Assembly: GCA_902556105.1 (NCBI GenBank)
Contig: CACDUZ010000003.1
Span: 1-49,578 of the forward strand
From: an uncultured SAR86 cluster bacterium
GTDB taxonomy: Bacteria; Pseudomonadota; Gammaproteobacteria; Magnimaribacterales; D2472
Length of the DNA stretch: 49,578 bases
Direction: 5' to 3'
The notes beneath the pieces were generated by a model. It did not search any database and was not told where the DNA came from. It saw only the letters and a list, made by a program, of their open reading frames with translations. The translations under genes and the position numbers were made by a program. Shown here piece after piece: positions 8,951 to 18,627 of the stretch. Each line of letters opens with the position of its first letter. Position 1 is the stretch's first letter.

Positions 8951-11569
8951 ATGACAAAATCTTTAGTAATAGTAGAATCTCCTGCAAAAGCAAAAACAAT
9001 TTCTAAGTATTTAGGATCAAACTATATAGTCGAGTCTAGCGTTGGCCATATAAGAGATCTGCCAAAAAAAGCATCACCAAATTCCAAGAGATCGTCAATA
9101 CCTAAAGATGTAAGTCCAGAAGAAAAAATAAGATTAAAAGCAATTAATGATAGGAATAGATTAATTAGAAGGATGGGAATTGATCCTGATAATGGCTGGA
9201 ATGCTGATTGGCAAATAATTCCTGAAAAAGAAAAAGTTATAAAGTCTTTAAGAAAAGCAGCAAAAGGTGTGGATCATATTTATCTTGCAACCGACCTTGA
9301 TCGAGAAGGTGAGGCAATTGCATGGCATCTCAAGGAAGCACTAGGGCCTAATAAATATGAGTACTCCAGAGTTAGATTTAACCAAATAACAAAATCAGCA
9401 ATTATTGATTCCTTTGAAGATCCAAAAGAAATAGATTTAGATCTTGTAAAGGCCTATAGAGCTAGAAGATTTCTTGATAAAGTCATTGGCTTTGAATTAT
9501 CACCTTTGCTATGGAAAAAAATTGCTAGAGGACTATCAGCTGGAAGAGTTCAATCTGTAGCATTAAGAGTTTTAGATGAAAGAGAAAGATTAATACAAGA
9601 GTTTATTCCAGAAGAGTTTTGGGAAGTTTCCATGACTCTTATAAAAGATGAATTAATAATACCTTTTTCTTTGTATAGAAAAAAATCTCAACCTTTGCTC
9701 AAAGAGGAGGAGGCAAGAAATATTCATGAACTTATCGAAAACTCAGATCTAACAATACATGAAATAATACAAAAACCAGTTAAGGTAAAGCCAAGAGCTC
9801 CATTCATAACATCTACATTGCAACAAGCCGCAAGTACAAAATTAAGTTTTACTGTTAAGAGAACCATGCGAGTTGCTCAAAAACTATATGAGGCTGGCCA
9901 CATAACATACATGAGAACTGATGCTCCAAGTTTGAGCAAAGAATCAATACAAGATGCAAGAAACTTTATAGGAGAGAGGGTTGGTGAAAAATACTTAACT
10001 AATGCTCCTAGAATTTATTCAAGTACTGAAAATGCCCAAGAAGCCCATGAAGCCATTAGGCCAACTAATGCTTATATGACAGCAGATGATCTAATGAATC
10101 AAACAGAAGAAGAGAAAAGGCTGTATCAATTAATTTGGCAACAATATATAGCTTCTCAAATGCCTGATGCAGAGTACCTATCAACTTCAGCTAAAATTAA
10201 TATTGAAGAGTATGTTTTTTCTGCGAAGGGAAGAGAGGTTGTTTTCGATGGTTATACCAAAATTTCGCAACCAATAAAATCAGATGATGAAGATATCTTA
10301 CCTCCTTTAAATGAAGGAGAAAGTCTTAATTTAAATGAGATCAAGCTTGATCAAAAATTTACTAAACCTCCATCAAGATATTCTGAAGCAGCTCTAGTGA
10401 AAGAATTAGAAAAAAAAGGAATTGGTAGGCCATCAACGTACGCTAATATTATTTCCACAATCCAGGACAGAGGATATGTTGAAATTCAAAATAGAAGATT
10501 TTTTGTCAAAAAGATTGGTCATATTGTCGCTGAAAGGCTAATCGAAAGTTTTGATGACATCATGGATTATGAGTTCACTGCGAATTTAGAAAATAATCTA
10601 GATAAAGTCGCGCAAGGAGAGCTTGATTGGAAAAATGTTTTAGATGATTTCTATAGCGCTTTCCAAAAAGATCTAGTTTCTGCCTCAATGGAAGATGGTG
10701 GAATGAGATCAAATAAACCAACTACAACAAATCTTGTATGTCCAGATTGCTCTTCACCAAATATGGTAATTAGAAATTCATCTAATGGTGTTTTCTTGGG
10801 ATGTTCTGCATATGAAAATACAGGAGATGATAAATGTAAGAAGACGCTTAATTTAGTTTCAGGTGATGAAGCTATTAGTGTTGATGATAATGAAGAGGCA
10901 GAAAATTTATTAATTAAGAAAAGATGTCCAAAATGCGAGACTAGTATGGACAATTATTTAATTGATGAAACTCGAAAACTCCATGTTTGCGGCAAGAGTC
11001 CAGATTGTGACGGTTATGAAATTGAAGAAGGCCAATTCAAGATAAAAGGCTATGATGGGCCTACCCTTGAATGTCATAAATGCGGCTCTGAGATGCAACT
11101 AAAAACTGGAAGGTTTGGAAAATATTTTGGTTGTTTGAATGATAATTGTGGAACTACAAGAGCTTTGCAAAGAAATGGCGAGCCTAAACCAATAACAATG
11201 GAGCCAATAGAACTTCCAGATTTAAAATGCATTAAATGCGAAGATCATTACTTATTACGAGATAGCATGAAAGGGTTATTTTTAGCTGCAAGTCAATATC
11301 CTAAAAATAGAGAAACTAGGGCTCCAAAAGTCCATGAGATTAAAAATTTAGAAGAACAATTAATTTCTGCATGTAGATTCCTTCCTAATAAAGACAAGCA
11401 TTTGTATTTACTAGATGCTCCTGAGAAAGACAAGGATGGAAATCAATATGTTGTCAGGTATAACAGAACAGATGATATTCATTATGTGGCCTCTGAAAAA
11501 GATGGAAAGAAAACGAAATGGACTGCTACATACTCAAACGGTGAATGGACTCAAAACCTTAAAAGCTAG
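8951..11569 (+). CDS. topA: DNA topoisomerase I (type IA)
   Basis: Relaxes negative supercoils in the chromosome. 872 aa (E. coli 865). N-terminal Toprim domain (SLVIVESPAKAKTISKYLG; acidic triad context LATDLDREGEAIAWHL), the type IA core with the catalytic Tyr Y320 in ITYMRTDAPS, and a C-terminal part with several Cys4 zinc-ribbon repeats (pairs CPDC, CPKC, CHKC, CIKC), as in proteobacterial TopA. A purine-rich AAGGAAAG lies about 10 nt before the ATG. Its stop codon shares one base with the GTG of the next gene. The order topA-small gene-small gene facing lexA is what I recall from Pseudomonas. Confidence 0.97.
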   Translation: MTKSLVIVESPAKAKTISKYLGSNYIVESSVGHIRDLPKKASPNSKRSSIPKDVSPEEKIRLKAINDRNRLIRRMGIDPDNGWNADWQIIPEKEKVIKSLRKAAKGVDHIYLATDLDREGEAIAWHLKEALGPNKYEYSRVRFNQITKSAIIDSFEDPKEIDLDLVKAYRARRFLDKVIGFELSPLLWKKIARGLSAGRVQSVALRVLDERERLIQEFIPEEFWEVSMTLIKDELIIPFSLYRKKSQPLLKEEEARNIHELIENSDLTIHEIIQKPVKVKPRAPFITSTLQQAASTKLSFTVKRTMRVAQKLYEAGHITYMRTDAPSLSKESIQDARNFIGERVGEKYLTNAPRIYSSTENAQEAHEAIRPTNAYMTADDLMNQTEEEKRLYQLIWQQYIASQMPDAEYLSTSAKINIEEYVFSAKGREVVFDGYTKISQPIKSDDEDILPPLNEGESLNLNEIKLDQKFTKPPSRYSEAALVKELEKKGIGRPSTYANIISTIQDRGYVEIQNRRFFVKKIGHIVAERLIESFDDIMDYEFTANLENNLDKVAQGELDWKNVLDDFYSAFQKDLVSASMEDGGMRSNKPTTTNLVCPDCSSPNMVIRNSSNGVFLGCSAYENTGDDKCKKTLNLVSGDEAISVDDNEEAENLLIKKRCPKCETSMDNYLIDETRKLHVCGKSPDCDGYEIEEGQFKIKGYDGPTLECHKCGSEMQLKTGRFGKYFGCLNDNCGTTRALQRNGEPKPITMEPIELPDLKCIKCEDHYLLRDSMKGLFLAASQYPKNRETRAPKVHEIKNLEEQLISACRFLPNKDKHLYLLDAPEKDKDGNQYVVRYNRTDDIHYVASEKDGKKTKWTATYSNGEWTQNLKS

Positions 11570-12003
11570 TGGAAGAAAAAGAATTATCAAATTTATACAT
11601 AGACCTATCACAAGAAATATTAAATAAAATCAGCTTTGATTCTTCATTAGATGATCAACATAATCAATTACTATTTTTAATATGTGTTGAGAATAGCCTT
11701 CTTCACTTAGCAGATAGCATATACAAAATTTTCAATAAAGATATTGAACCAATAGATAGCCTTGGTCATAAATTTAAATGGATAAAATTACAAGAAGTTG
11801 ATGCTATAAAAAATATAATAGGTAAAGAATTAGATCCTGATGGGTTGATATATTTAGTTGAGGATTCAAAAAAGAAAATTATTAAAGCTGATGAAAATTT
11901 AATAACAACAAATCAACCAAATAACTTGAAAAAATTTTCTTTGATATTAAATAAATATAAATCATTCAATGAGTTACTTCGCAAAATACTTGATGAATGT
12001 TAA
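11569..12003 (+). CDS. Small conserved protein downstream of topA (DUF6586-like)
   Basis: 144 aa, acidic, no signal peptide or membrane segment, predicted mainly helical. It starts with a GTG whose first base is the last base of the topA stop, so it is translationally coupled to topA. By position it corresponds to the Pseudomonas gene next to topA (PA3010-like, DUF6586); that match is from memory of gene order and general size and is not proven by a motif. Helical hairpin patterns such as LFLICVENSLLHLADSIYK (52-70) are visible. Function unknown; the tight link to topA suggests a DNA-metabolism role. Confidence 0.7.
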   Translation: MEEKELSNLYIDLSQEILNKISFDSSLDDQHNQLLFLICVENSLLHLADSIYKIFNKDIEPIDSLGHKFKWIKLQEVDAIKNIIGKELDPDGLIYLVEDSKKKIIKADENLITTNQPNNLKKFSLILNKYKSFNELLRKILDEC

Positions 12004-12024
12004 GCTTAATCATCAAGGACTAAA

Positions 12025-12282
12025 ATGGAAAATTATTTAGAATTAGCTCAACTACCGGATGGGAGTATTGTGCTTAGAAGATCTGATGATCATGATAATC
12101 CTATTGTAAAAATAGAATTTTCTAAAGAATCAAAAGATTTTCTTAATGGCCAGGAATTAACTGTTGCCAAGGAAATGATAAGAGCAGGTATTGAAAGTGT
12201 TAGTGGTAATGTAAGTGATTTGGATGAGTTTTTTGAAAAACAAAGAGAAAAGCTTTCAAAAAAACAAAATATAGTACATTAA
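12025..12282 (+). CDS. Small conserved protein of unknown function (PA3009-like)
   Basis: 85 aa, soluble, acidic. The opening YLELAQLPDGSIVLRRSDD and the phrase VKIEFSKES recall the small protein next to lexA-sulA in Pseudomonas (PA3009), as I remember it; the match needs a search. An AGGA Shine-Dalgarno lies 7 nt before the ATG. It is the last gene of the topA transcription unit, and its TAA overlaps the lexA stop codon on the other strand in a shared TTAA. The sequence suggests a beta-hairpin followed by a helix (about 47-62). Function unknown. Confidence 0.75.
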   Translation: MENYLELAQLPDGSIVLRRSDDHDNPIVKIEFSKESKDFLNGQELTVAKEMIRAGIESVSGNVSDLDEFFEKQREKLSKKQNIVH

Positions 12283-12893
12283 TTTCTTCTTAATAATCCG
12301 ACGCTCTTGCCTTCGATATGAAGTTGTTCATGTTCAAGATCAACAACAATATTTTCAAAATCTTCATTAGCAGGCTCTAATTCAATAACTTTAGAATTTT
12401 TTCTATTGAAATACTTAACCGTAACCTCATCATCCATTCTTGCAATCACTATGTCACCATTTCTAACATCGGTCGTTTTCTTAACTGCAATTAAATCGTC
12501 TTCCATAATTCCAGCATCTTTCATGCTCAATCCTTTTACTTTAAGAAAATAATCAAAATCTGAATCAAAGAATGACTCAGGGCAGCTAATTGTTTTTTCA
12601 ATATTTTCTTGAGCCAATGTAGGAGATCCTGCTGCAACGAGCCCAATTATTGGGTATTCGTTGGAATCATTTTGACTTTCACCATTAATTACTGATATTC
12701 CTCTTGATGCACCACTTTCAATTGAAATGAATCCCTTTTTTTCAAGAGCTCTTAGGTGAGTTTCTGCAGAATTAGGTGATTTAAATCCAAGTTCTCTGCA
12801 AATATCAGCCCTTGTTGGAGGAAAGCCTGTTTTCTTGATGTAAATTTGAATACAATCAAGTACTCTTTGTTGTTGTGAGGTAATTTCTTTCAT
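12279..12893 (-). CDS. lexA: LexA repressor, SOS regulator
   Basis: Represses DNA-damage genes and self-cleaves when RecA filaments form. From ATG at 12893 the protein is 204 aa: a winged-helix DNA-binding domain (1-70, recognition helix SPNSAETHLRAL at 39-50) and a C-terminal S24 peptidase domain. Cleavage bond A88-G89, nucleophile S123 (GLSMKD) and K160 (EVTVKYF) are all present. An upstream extension to 13004 is rejected: the added 37 residues are hydrophobic and read across the SOS box. No sulA follows it; the convergent neighbour overlaps by 4 nt. Autoregulated through the box at 12905-12924. Confidence 0.97.
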   Translation of the reverse strand: MKEITSQQQRVLDCIQIYIKKTGFPPTRADICRELGFKSPNSAETHLRALEKKGFISIESGASRGISVINGESQNDSNEYPIIGLVAAGSPTLAQENIEKTISCPESFFDSDFDYFLKVKGLSMKDAGIMEDDLIAVKKTTDVRNGDIVIARMDDEVTVKYFNRKNSKVIELEPANEDFENIVVDLEHEQLHIEGKSVGLLRRN

Positions 12894-12904
12894 AATAATA
12901 AAAA

Positions 12905-12924
12905 TACTGAATATATGTACAGTA
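12905..12924. promoter_or_regulatory. LexA (SOS) box of lexA
   Basis: CTGAATATATGTACAG at 12907-12922 fits CTG-N10-CAG; with the flanking TA/TA it matches the E. coli 20-nt consensus at 18 of 20 positions. It lies 13 nt upstream of the lexA ATG and overlaps the predicted -10, as expected for autorepression. The divergent 5'-nucleotidase gene begins 31 nt on the other side, so it may be controlled too. Confidence 0.92.
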
Positions 12925-12950
12925 TAATATAGAATAATATTAAATTTCAA
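12921..12950 (-). promoter_or_regulatory. Predicted lexA promoter
   Basis: On the minus strand, TTGAAA (12950-12945) and TATACT (12926-12921) are separated by 18 nt. The -10 overlaps the LexA box, which would block polymerase. Predicted leader about 20 nt, with no clear Shine-Dalgarno. Confidence 0.6.
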
Positions 12951-12955
12951 GTTAG

Positions 12956-13858
12956 ATGACCAAAGAAGAATCAAAATTAATAATAGGAATTTCATCAAGG
13001 GCATTATTCAATCTTGATGAAAGTCATAAAATATATAAAAAAGAGGGTTTAAGGTCTTATGAAAATTATCAAATTGAGAATGAAAATAAAACCTTAAAGC
13101 CTGGAGAAGCTTTTAGTCTTGTAAAGAAGATTCTTAAGATAAATGATTTATATGATAAAACAGATAGGGTAGAGGTTATTCTTCTTTCAAGAAATACATC
13201 AGATACTGGTCTTAGGATAAGAAATTCAATTGAAGATCACAATTTAAATATTTCAAGGGCAGCATTTTGTGGAGGTGAAAGTCCTCACAGGTATGTAAAA
13301 GATTTTGGAGTACATTTATTTCTTTCAAGTAGCATTGAAGATGTAAAATTAGCTATCAAAAGTAATGTTGCTGCAGCAACTATTGTCTCAAGGCCATCAA
13401 GTAAAGTAAAAAAAATCGATTCAGAAATATTAAAAATTGCTTTTGATGGTGATGCAGTAATTTTCTCAGATGAATCTGAGAAGGTTTTCCATGAAAAAGG
13501 CCTTGAAGCATTTATTGAAAATGAGGTTAACTCAACATCAGTTTTAAAAGAAGGACCATTTAAAAGTTTTTTAGTTGAGTTAAATAAAATTCAAAATGAT
13601 TTTGAAATCAATCAATGTCCTATTAGAACTGCATTAGTTACAGCTAGATCTGCGCCTTCAGATAAAAGAGTAATCAAAACTTTAAGAAAATGGGGAGTTA
13701 GAATTGACGAATCTTTATTTCTTGGAGGCATGGCTAAGACTAAATTTTTAGAGTCTTTTGATGCTGACATCTTTTTTGATGATCAAAAAAAGCATATTAT
13801 GAGCGCAATTGATTCAACTGCATCGGCACATGTACCTTATGGGATTAAAAATAAATAA
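12956..13858 (+). CDS. Cytosolic 5'-nucleotidase (NT5C1/PF06189 family)
   Basis: HAD-like enzyme that removes the 5' phosphate of nucleoside monophosphates. 300 aa; family features include ISSRALFNLDESHKIY at the N-terminus (12-27), LKPGEAFSLVKKIL, the phosphate-site strand VILLSRNTSDTG, FCGGESPHRYV, and a late acidic patch FFDDQKKHI. In other bacteria these genes are mostly scattered; here it lies divergently from lexA and heads a tight rightward run (3 nt to thrH). A TATAAT at 12923-12928 beside the LexA box could be its promoter, which would place a nucleotide-recycling enzyme under SOS control, but this is inference. No Shine-Dalgarno is evident. Confidence 0.88.
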   Translation: MTKEESKLIIGISSRALFNLDESHKIYKKEGLRSYENYQIENENKTLKPGEAFSLVKKILKINDLYDKTDRVEVILLSRNTSDTGLRIRNSIEDHNLNISRAAFCGGESPHRYVKDFGVHLFLSSSIEDVKLAIKSNVAAATIVSRPSSKVKKIDSEILKIAFDGDAVIFSDESEKVFHEKGLEAFIENEVNSTSVLKEGPFKSFLVELNKIQNDFEINQCPIRTALVTARSAPSDKRVIKTLRKWGVRIDESLFLGGMAKTKFLESFDADIFFDDQKKHIMSAIDSTASAHVPYGIKNK

Positions 13859-13861
13859 TTT

Positions 13862-14470
13862 ATGGAAATAGTTTGTTTAGATATGGAAGGCACCTTAACA
13901 CCAGAGATTTGGGAGAGGGTTGCTTTTGATACAGGCATTGAAGAACTTGGTCAAACAACTAGAGATATTCCAAGTTATGAAGAATTAATGGATATGAGAC
14001 TAAAGATTATGTTGGAAAAGGGAGTCAAACTATCAGATGTTCAAAAAGCTGCATCTGCTCTTGATCTTCTCCCAGGTGCATTAGATTTTGTTAACAATCT
14101 AAGACAGAATTTTCAGGTAGCAATACTTTCAGATACATTTCATGATATTGCAAAACCGTTAATGGAAAAGCTTGGGTTTCCATTTTTGCTTTGCCATAAT
14201 CTTGAAATTAGAAATGATGAGATAGTCTCATACAAGTTAAGACATTCAAAAGCTAAAAAGCAAGCTATAGAATCTTTTCAAAATATGGGGTACAGATGTT
14301 TTGCAGCTGGTGACTCTCATAATGATATTCAAATGTTTGAAGTTGCTACAAAAGGTTTTTTTATCAATGCACCTGAGAATATCTCATCAAAATATCCAAA
14401 CATTAATTCCTTTCATAATTATAATGATCTTGAAAAGGAAATTTTATTAAACTCGGTATTTGTTGAATGA
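13862..14470 (+). CDS. thrH: Phosphoserine phosphatase / homoserine phosphotransferase ThrH
   Basis: HAD-superfamily enzyme that dephosphorylates phosphoserine and can move the phosphate to homoserine, linking serine and threonine synthesis. 202 aa, like the Pseudomonas protein. The first HAD motif is [13 protein letters not shown] (D7, with Glu E9 at the second position as in ThrH), then motif [11 protein letters not shown], the basic KAKKQAI and the acidic motif [12 protein letters not shown]. Lies 3 nt after the nucleotidase gene and overlaps queH by 4 nt (ATGA). Confidence 0.93.
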   Translation: MEIVCLDMEGTLTPEIWERVAFDTGIEELGQTTRDIPSYEELMDMRLKIMLEKGVKLSDVQKAASALDLLPGALDFVNNLRQNFQVAILSDTFHDIAKPLMEKLGFPFLLCHNLEIRNDEIVSYKLRHSKAKKQAIESFQNMGYRCFAAGDSHNDIQMFEVATKGFFINAPENISSKYPNINSFHNYNDLEKEILLNSVFVE

Positions 14471-15126
14471 GTGATAAATTAAAGTTAGAAAATTACATTA
14501 GGCCACAATTAGAGTTACCAAATAATGAAGATAAGCTACTTCTTCATAGTTGTTGTGCCCCATGTTCTGGTGAGATCATTGAAGGTCTAGCAGCCTCTAA
14601 AATAAAAACCACGGTTTATTTTTATAATCCAAATATACATCCCGTTGATGAATATGAAATTCGAAAAGATGAAAACCGAAGATTTTGTGAAGATGTTGGG
14701 TTTGAATGCATCGATGGAGATTATGACAAAGATAAATGGTTTAAAAGAATCAAAGGCCTGGAAGATGAGCCAGAAAGAGGAGAAAGATGCACCAAATGTT
14801 TTGATATGAGGTTTGAAAGGTCTGCCCTATATGCTTATGAAAATGATTTTAGTGTTTATGCTACTACCTTAGGTATTTCAAGATGGAAGGATATGGATCA
14901 AATAAATCAATCTGGTCATAGATCTGCATCAAGATATGAAAATATTTCTTTTTGGGATTTTAATTGGAGAAAATATGGCGGATCATCAAGAATGATCGAA
15001 ATTTCCAAAAGAGAACATTTTTATCAGCAGGAGTACTGTGGCTGTGTATATAGCTTAAGAGATACTAATAGGTGGAGAAGAAAAAATAACAAGGAAAGGA
15101 TAATCAGAGGAGTTAAGTTTTACTAA
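14467..15126 (+). CDS. queH: Epoxyqueuosine reductase QueH
   Basis: Final step of queuosine tRNA modification, reducing epoxyqueuosine to queuosine; the non-orthologous alternative to cobalamin-dependent QueG. 219 aa with the diagnostic cysteines: [12 protein letters not shown] (C29, C30, C33), [11 protein letters not shown], and the C-terminal EYCGCVYS, which serve the iron-sulfur and adjacent iron sites. [18 protein letters not shown] and [10 protein letters not shown] are typical of the family (formerly DUF208). Overlaps thrH by 4 nt and is 1 nt from prpB. Other queuosine genes are not in the window. Confidence 0.93.
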   Translation: MSDKLKLENYIRPQLELPNNEDKLLLHSCCAPCSGEIIEGLAASKIKTTVYFYNPNIHPVDEYEIRKDENRRFCEDVGFECIDGDYDKDKWFKRIKGLEDEPERGERCTKCFDMRFERSALYAYENDFSVYATTLGISRWKDMDQINQSGHRSASRYENISFWDFNWRKYGGSSRMIEISKREHFYQQEYCGCVYSLRDTNRWRRKNNKERIIRGVKFY

Positions 15127-15127
15127 G

Positions 15128-16009
15128 ATGTCACAAGGCCTTAAATTTAGAGAAGCAATAAATTCTAACAACCCACTTGTTATTCCTGGAACAATTAATG
15201 CGTATTCTGCAAAACTTGCAGAAAGAGCAAATCACAAAGCTATTTATTTATCTGGCAGTGGGGTTGCTGCTGCTTCATATGGTTTGCCAGACCTTGGAGT
15301 CACAACAATGGAGGATGTTCTTATAGATGTAAAAAGAATTACAAACGCTACATCACTTCCATTGCTGGTAGATATCGATACAGGCTGGGGAGATGCAAAA
15401 AGTATTTCTACAACAATCTCTGAAATGGATAAGGCAGGTTGTGCAGCTGTTCATATTGAAGATCAGGTATTTGATAAAAGATGTGGCCATAGGCCTAATA
15501 AGCAAATTATTTCAATATCTGAAATGAAAGATAGATTAAAAGTAGCGCTTGATTCAAAAATAGATGAATCTTTTTTTATAATGGCAAGAACAGATGCTAT
15601 TGCTTCTGAAGGTATTGATGAGGCTATAAATAGATGTGGAGAATATCTCGAAGAAGGAGCAGATGGTATTTTTCTTGAAGCTGTCACTTCAATCGATCAA
15701 TATAAACAGTTTAAAAAGAACTTTTCAGCTCCGTTATTAGCCAACATAACTGAATTTGGGAAAACTCCATTGTTCAATCAAAAAGAACTTAATGAGGCTG
15801 GCGTTGATATTGCTCTTTATCCTCTAACAGCCTTTAGAGCTATGAGTTCATCAGCTGAAAAAATATATGATTCAATTATGAAAGACGGGACACAAGAGTC
15901 TCTCTTAGATATAATGCAAACCCGAGAAGAGTTGTATGAAGTTTTAGATTATTATAATTTTGAAAAAAAGCTTGATGAGCAGTTTAAGGAAAATAAGGAA
16001 GGCACATGA
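15128..16009 (+). CDS. prpB: 2-methylisocitrate lyase
   Basis: Splits 2-methylisocitrate into pyruvate and succinate, last step of the 2-methylcitrate cycle. 293 aa PEP-mutase/ICL fold; VDIDTGWGDA (81-90) binds Mg, and KRCGHRPNK (117-125) carries the catalytic Cys C119. The early GTINAYSAKLAERA and SGSGVAAAS are family patterns. First gene of prpBCD; it overlaps prpC by 4 nt. No prpR regulator is adjacent, and no acnD or prpF. Confidence 0.95.
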   Translation: MSQGLKFREAINSNNPLVIPGTINAYSAKLAERANHKAIYLSGSGVAAASYGLPDLGVTTMEDVLIDVKRITNATSLPLLVDIDTGWGDAKSISTTISEMDKAGCAAVHIEDQVFDKRCGHRPNKQIISISEMKDRLKVALDSKIDESFFIMARTDAIASEGIDEAINRCGEYLEEGADGIFLEAVTSIDQYKQFKKNFSAPLLANITEFGKTPLFNQKELNEAGVDIALYPLTAFRAMSSSAEKIYDSIMKDGTQESLLDIMQTREELYEVLDYYNFEKKLDEQFKENKEGT

Positions 16010-17127
16010 CAAAAAAATTAGAGGGCGCAGGTCTTAGAGGTCAAGTAGCAGGAGAAACATCTCTTTCTACAGTTGGACAAATTGAAGGCTTGGCTTATAG
16101 GGGTCACAAAATTGAACTTCTTGCAGAAAAAGCAACATTTGAAGAAGTTGCCTATCTTTTACTTTACGACAAACTCCCTAATCAGTCCGAATTAGATGAA
16201 TATAAGCAATTACTCAAAAGCTTAAGAGATCTTCCCAGTTCCCTTAAGGAAGTACTTCAAAAAATACCTTCATCTGCGCATCCTATGGATGTGATGAGAA
16301 CTGGAACTTCTATGCTTGGAAATTTAGAGCCAGAAGGCGAATTTTCTAATCAACTTAATTCAATAAATAGAATGATCGCAACAATGCCATCAATAGTTAC
16401 ATACTGGTATAAGTTCTCTCATGAAGGGTTGGATATTGACCTTGTAAATGATGAAGAAACTATGGCAGGTCATTTTCTTCATATTCTTCATGGAAAGCAA
16501 CCATCAGATCTTCACAGAAAGGTCATGGATGTTTCACTGATTTTGTATGCTGAACACGAATTCAATGCATCTACATTCACTGCAAGAGTTTGTGCCTCAA
16601 CTATGTCTGATATTCATTCCTGTGTTGTAGCGGCAATTGGATCACTAAGAGGACCTCTTCATGGTGGAGCCAATGAAAAGGCTATGGAGTTAATAGAAAA
16701 CTGGACTTCAAAAGAAGAAGCCAAATCTAAAGTTATCGACATGCTCAGCAAGAAAGAAAAAATTATGGGCTTCGGACATGCTGTTTATTCAATTAAAGAT
16801 CCTAGAAATGCAGTCATAAAAGAGTATGCCAAAGAGCTATCAGATCTTTCTGACAACAATACTTTATATCTAGTTGCTGAAGAGGTAGAAAAAGTTATGG
16901 CAGATGAAAAGAAAATGTTTGCAAATGCAGATTTTTTTCATGCTCCTGCTTATTTTTATATGGGCATACCTACAATGTTATTCACTCCAATATTTGTAAT
17001 GTCTAGAGTTTCGGGTTGGGCTGCGCATTGCATGGAACAAAGAGCTAATAATAGAATCATTAGACCAAGCGCTGACTATATTGGCGTTGAATCATCTGAA
17101 TGGGTTGATATTTCAGACAGGTCTTAG
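16006..17127 (+). CDS. prpC: 2-methylcitrate synthase
   Basis: Condenses propionyl-CoA with oxaloacetate. 373 aa, in the short (about 375-390 aa) type II-related citrate-synthase group used for methylcitrate. Catalytic residues are in place: H219 in RGPLHGGANEKAM, H258 in GFGHAVYSIKDPRN, and the Asp of NADFFHAPA; AEHEFNAST (182-190) is also conserved. Plain citrate synthase is excluded by length and by the prpB and prpD neighbours, although family members can be bifunctional. An AGG Shine-Dalgarno sits inside the prpB end. Confidence 0.94.
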   Translation: MTKKLEGAGLRGQVAGETSLSTVGQIEGLAYRGHKIELLAEKATFEEVAYLLLYDKLPNQSELDEYKQLLKSLRDLPSSLKEVLQKIPSSAHPMDVMRTGTSMLGNLEPEGEFSNQLNSINRMIATMPSIVTYWYKFSHEGLDIDLVNDEETMAGHFLHILHGKQPSDLHRKVMDVSLILYAEHEFNASTFTARVCASTMSDIHSCVVAAIGSLRGPLHGGANEKAMELIENWTSKEEAKSKVIDMLSKKEKIMGFGHAVYSIKDPRNAVIKEYAKELSDLSDNNTLYLVAEEVEKVMADEKKMFANADFFHAPAYFYMGIPTMLFTPIFVMSRVSGWAAHCMEQRANNRIIRPSADYIGVESSEWVDISDRS

Positions 17128-17130
17128 TTA

Positions 17131-18582
17131 ATGTCATCTAATGTTGATCTAAATGTTAGGCCAGGTTTCGACGGGCTAATAACTGAAATAGCGCAATACG
17201 TTTCATCTTACGAAATCAAATCTGATTCAGCATTAGATACTGCTCGAAATTGTTTAATTGACACAATTGGTTGTGGTTTATTAGCACTTCAATTTCCTGC
17301 ATGTGCCAAAATGCTTGGACCAATAGTAAAAGATACCAAGGTACCATTTGGAGTAAGGGTTCCGGGAACAGATTATGAATTAGATCCAATAAAAGGTGCT
17401 TTTGATATTGGATGTATAGTTAGATGGCTTGACTATAACGATACATGGCTTGCAGCTGAATGGGGACATCCATCAGATAACTTAGGATCAATTCTATCGA
17501 TTTGTGATTTTATATCACAACAAAATATTGCTGATGGCAAAGAACCACTCACGATGCGGACTGTTTTAGAGTCAATGATAATGGCTCATGAAATTCAAGG
17601 TATTTTGGCGTTAGAAAATAGTTTTAATAAAGTTGGTTTAGATCACGTGATATTAGTGAAGGTGGCTTCAACTGCAGTAACAACAAAATTATTAGGAGGT
17701 TCTTTAGATCAAATTAAAGATGCTGTCAGTCAAGCTTGGGTGGATGGCCAAAGTCTTAGAACTTATAGACATGCTCCTAATGCAGGTTCCAGAAAAAGTT
17801 GGGCTGCTGGGGACGCAACGAGCCGAGCTGTTAGACTAGCAATGATTACTATGTCAGGCGAAATGGGATATCCAGGAGTTTTATCAGCACCTGTCTGGGG
17901 ATTTGAAGATGTTTCTTTTGATGGAGAAAAACTTGCTTTGCCTCAAGCTTTTGAATCCTATGTCATGGAAAACATTCTTTTTAAAATTAGCTTTCCTGCA
18001 GAATTTCATGCTCAAACCGCAGTAGAGGCAGCAGTAAAGCTCCACGATCAAATTAGAGATAAAATTGACGAAATAAAATCTATTGAAATCACTACACATG
18101 AATCTGCAATTAGAATTATCTCAAAAGTTGGCGAATTAAATAATCCAGCCGATAGAGATCATTGTTTGCAATATATGGTAGCCATTGGTTTATTGAAAGG
18201 TAACTTAGTTGCAGAAGATTACGAAGATGATGTTGCCAACGATCCAAGAATAGATACGTTAAGAGAAAAAATGGTAATCAATGAAGATAAAAGATATACA
18301 AAAGAGTATCTTGAGGCTGATAAGCGTTCCATAGCCAATAGAATTCAAATTCATTTCAATGACGGTACTTCAACAGATGAGATAGAGGTCGAATATCCAA
18401 TAGGTCATAAAAGAAGAAGAAAAGAAGGTATTCCAATTTTAGAAAACAAATTTAAGAGAAATTTAGATATTACCTTTGACAAAGAGGTGTCTGAAAAAAT
18501 ATTTGAACTATGCATGAATCAAAAAGAGCTTGAAGAGACTTCGGTTATAGACTTTCAAAATCTTTTGTCCAAAAAAATCTAA
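17131..18582 (+). CDS. prpD: 2-methylcitrate dehydratase
   Basis: Dehydrates 2-methylcitrate to 2-methyl-cis-aconitate; iron-sulfur independent, MmgE/PrpD fold. 483 aa, the same length as E. coli PrpD. Conserved stretches include [30 protein letters not shown] (a 2-methylcitrate-site segment), [15 protein letters not shown] and [13 protein letters not shown]. Follows prpC by 3 nt. The next step, rehydration to 2-methylisocitrate, would rely on aconitase B (acnB at 34.9 kb), as described in enterobacteria. Confidence 0.94.
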   Translation: MSSNVDLNVRPGFDGLITEIAQYVSSYEIKSDSALDTARNCLIDTIGCGLLALQFPACAKMLGPIVKDTKVPFGVRVPGTDYELDPIKGAFDIGCIVRWLDYNDTWLAAEWGHPSDNLGSILSICDFISQQNIADGKEPLTMRTVLESMIMAHEIQGILALENSFNKVGLDHVILVKVASTAVTTKLLGGSLDQIKDAVSQAWVDGQSLRTYRHAPNAGSRKSWAAGDATSRAVRLAMITMSGEMGYPGVLSAPVWGFEDVSFDGEKLALPQAFESYVMENILFKISFPAEFHAQTAVEAAVKLHDQIRDKIDEIKSIEITTHESAIRIISKVGELNNPADRDHCLQYMVAIGLLKGNLVAEDYEDDVANDPRIDTLREKMVINEDKRYTKEYLEADKRSIANRIQIHFNDGTSTDEIEVEYPIGHKRRRKEGIPILENKFKRNLDITFDKEVSEKIFELCMNQKELEETSVIDFQNLLSKKI

Positions 18583-18604
18583 AAGTCGTAAAAACCCTAA
18601 AAAT

Positions 18605-18623
18605 AAAGCTTTTTTAGCTTTTT
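18605..18623 (+). terminator. Weak candidate terminator after prpD
   Basis: AAAGCT-TTTTT-AGCTTT (18605-18621) followed by two more T forms a 6-bp, AT-rich hairpin in the only spacer over 30 nt in the 13-32 kb run. The stem is short and the T tail is brief, so termination would be partial at best. Confidence 0.3.
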
Positions 18624-18627
18624 GGAC

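Noticed and set aside
12894..13004. N-terminal extension of LexA
   Set aside because: It would read through the SOS box and promoter and add a hydrophobic segment foreign to LexA.
16006..17127. Housekeeping citrate synthase (GltA)
   Set aside because: Too short for gammaproteobacterial GltA (about 430 aa) and placed between prpB and prpD.
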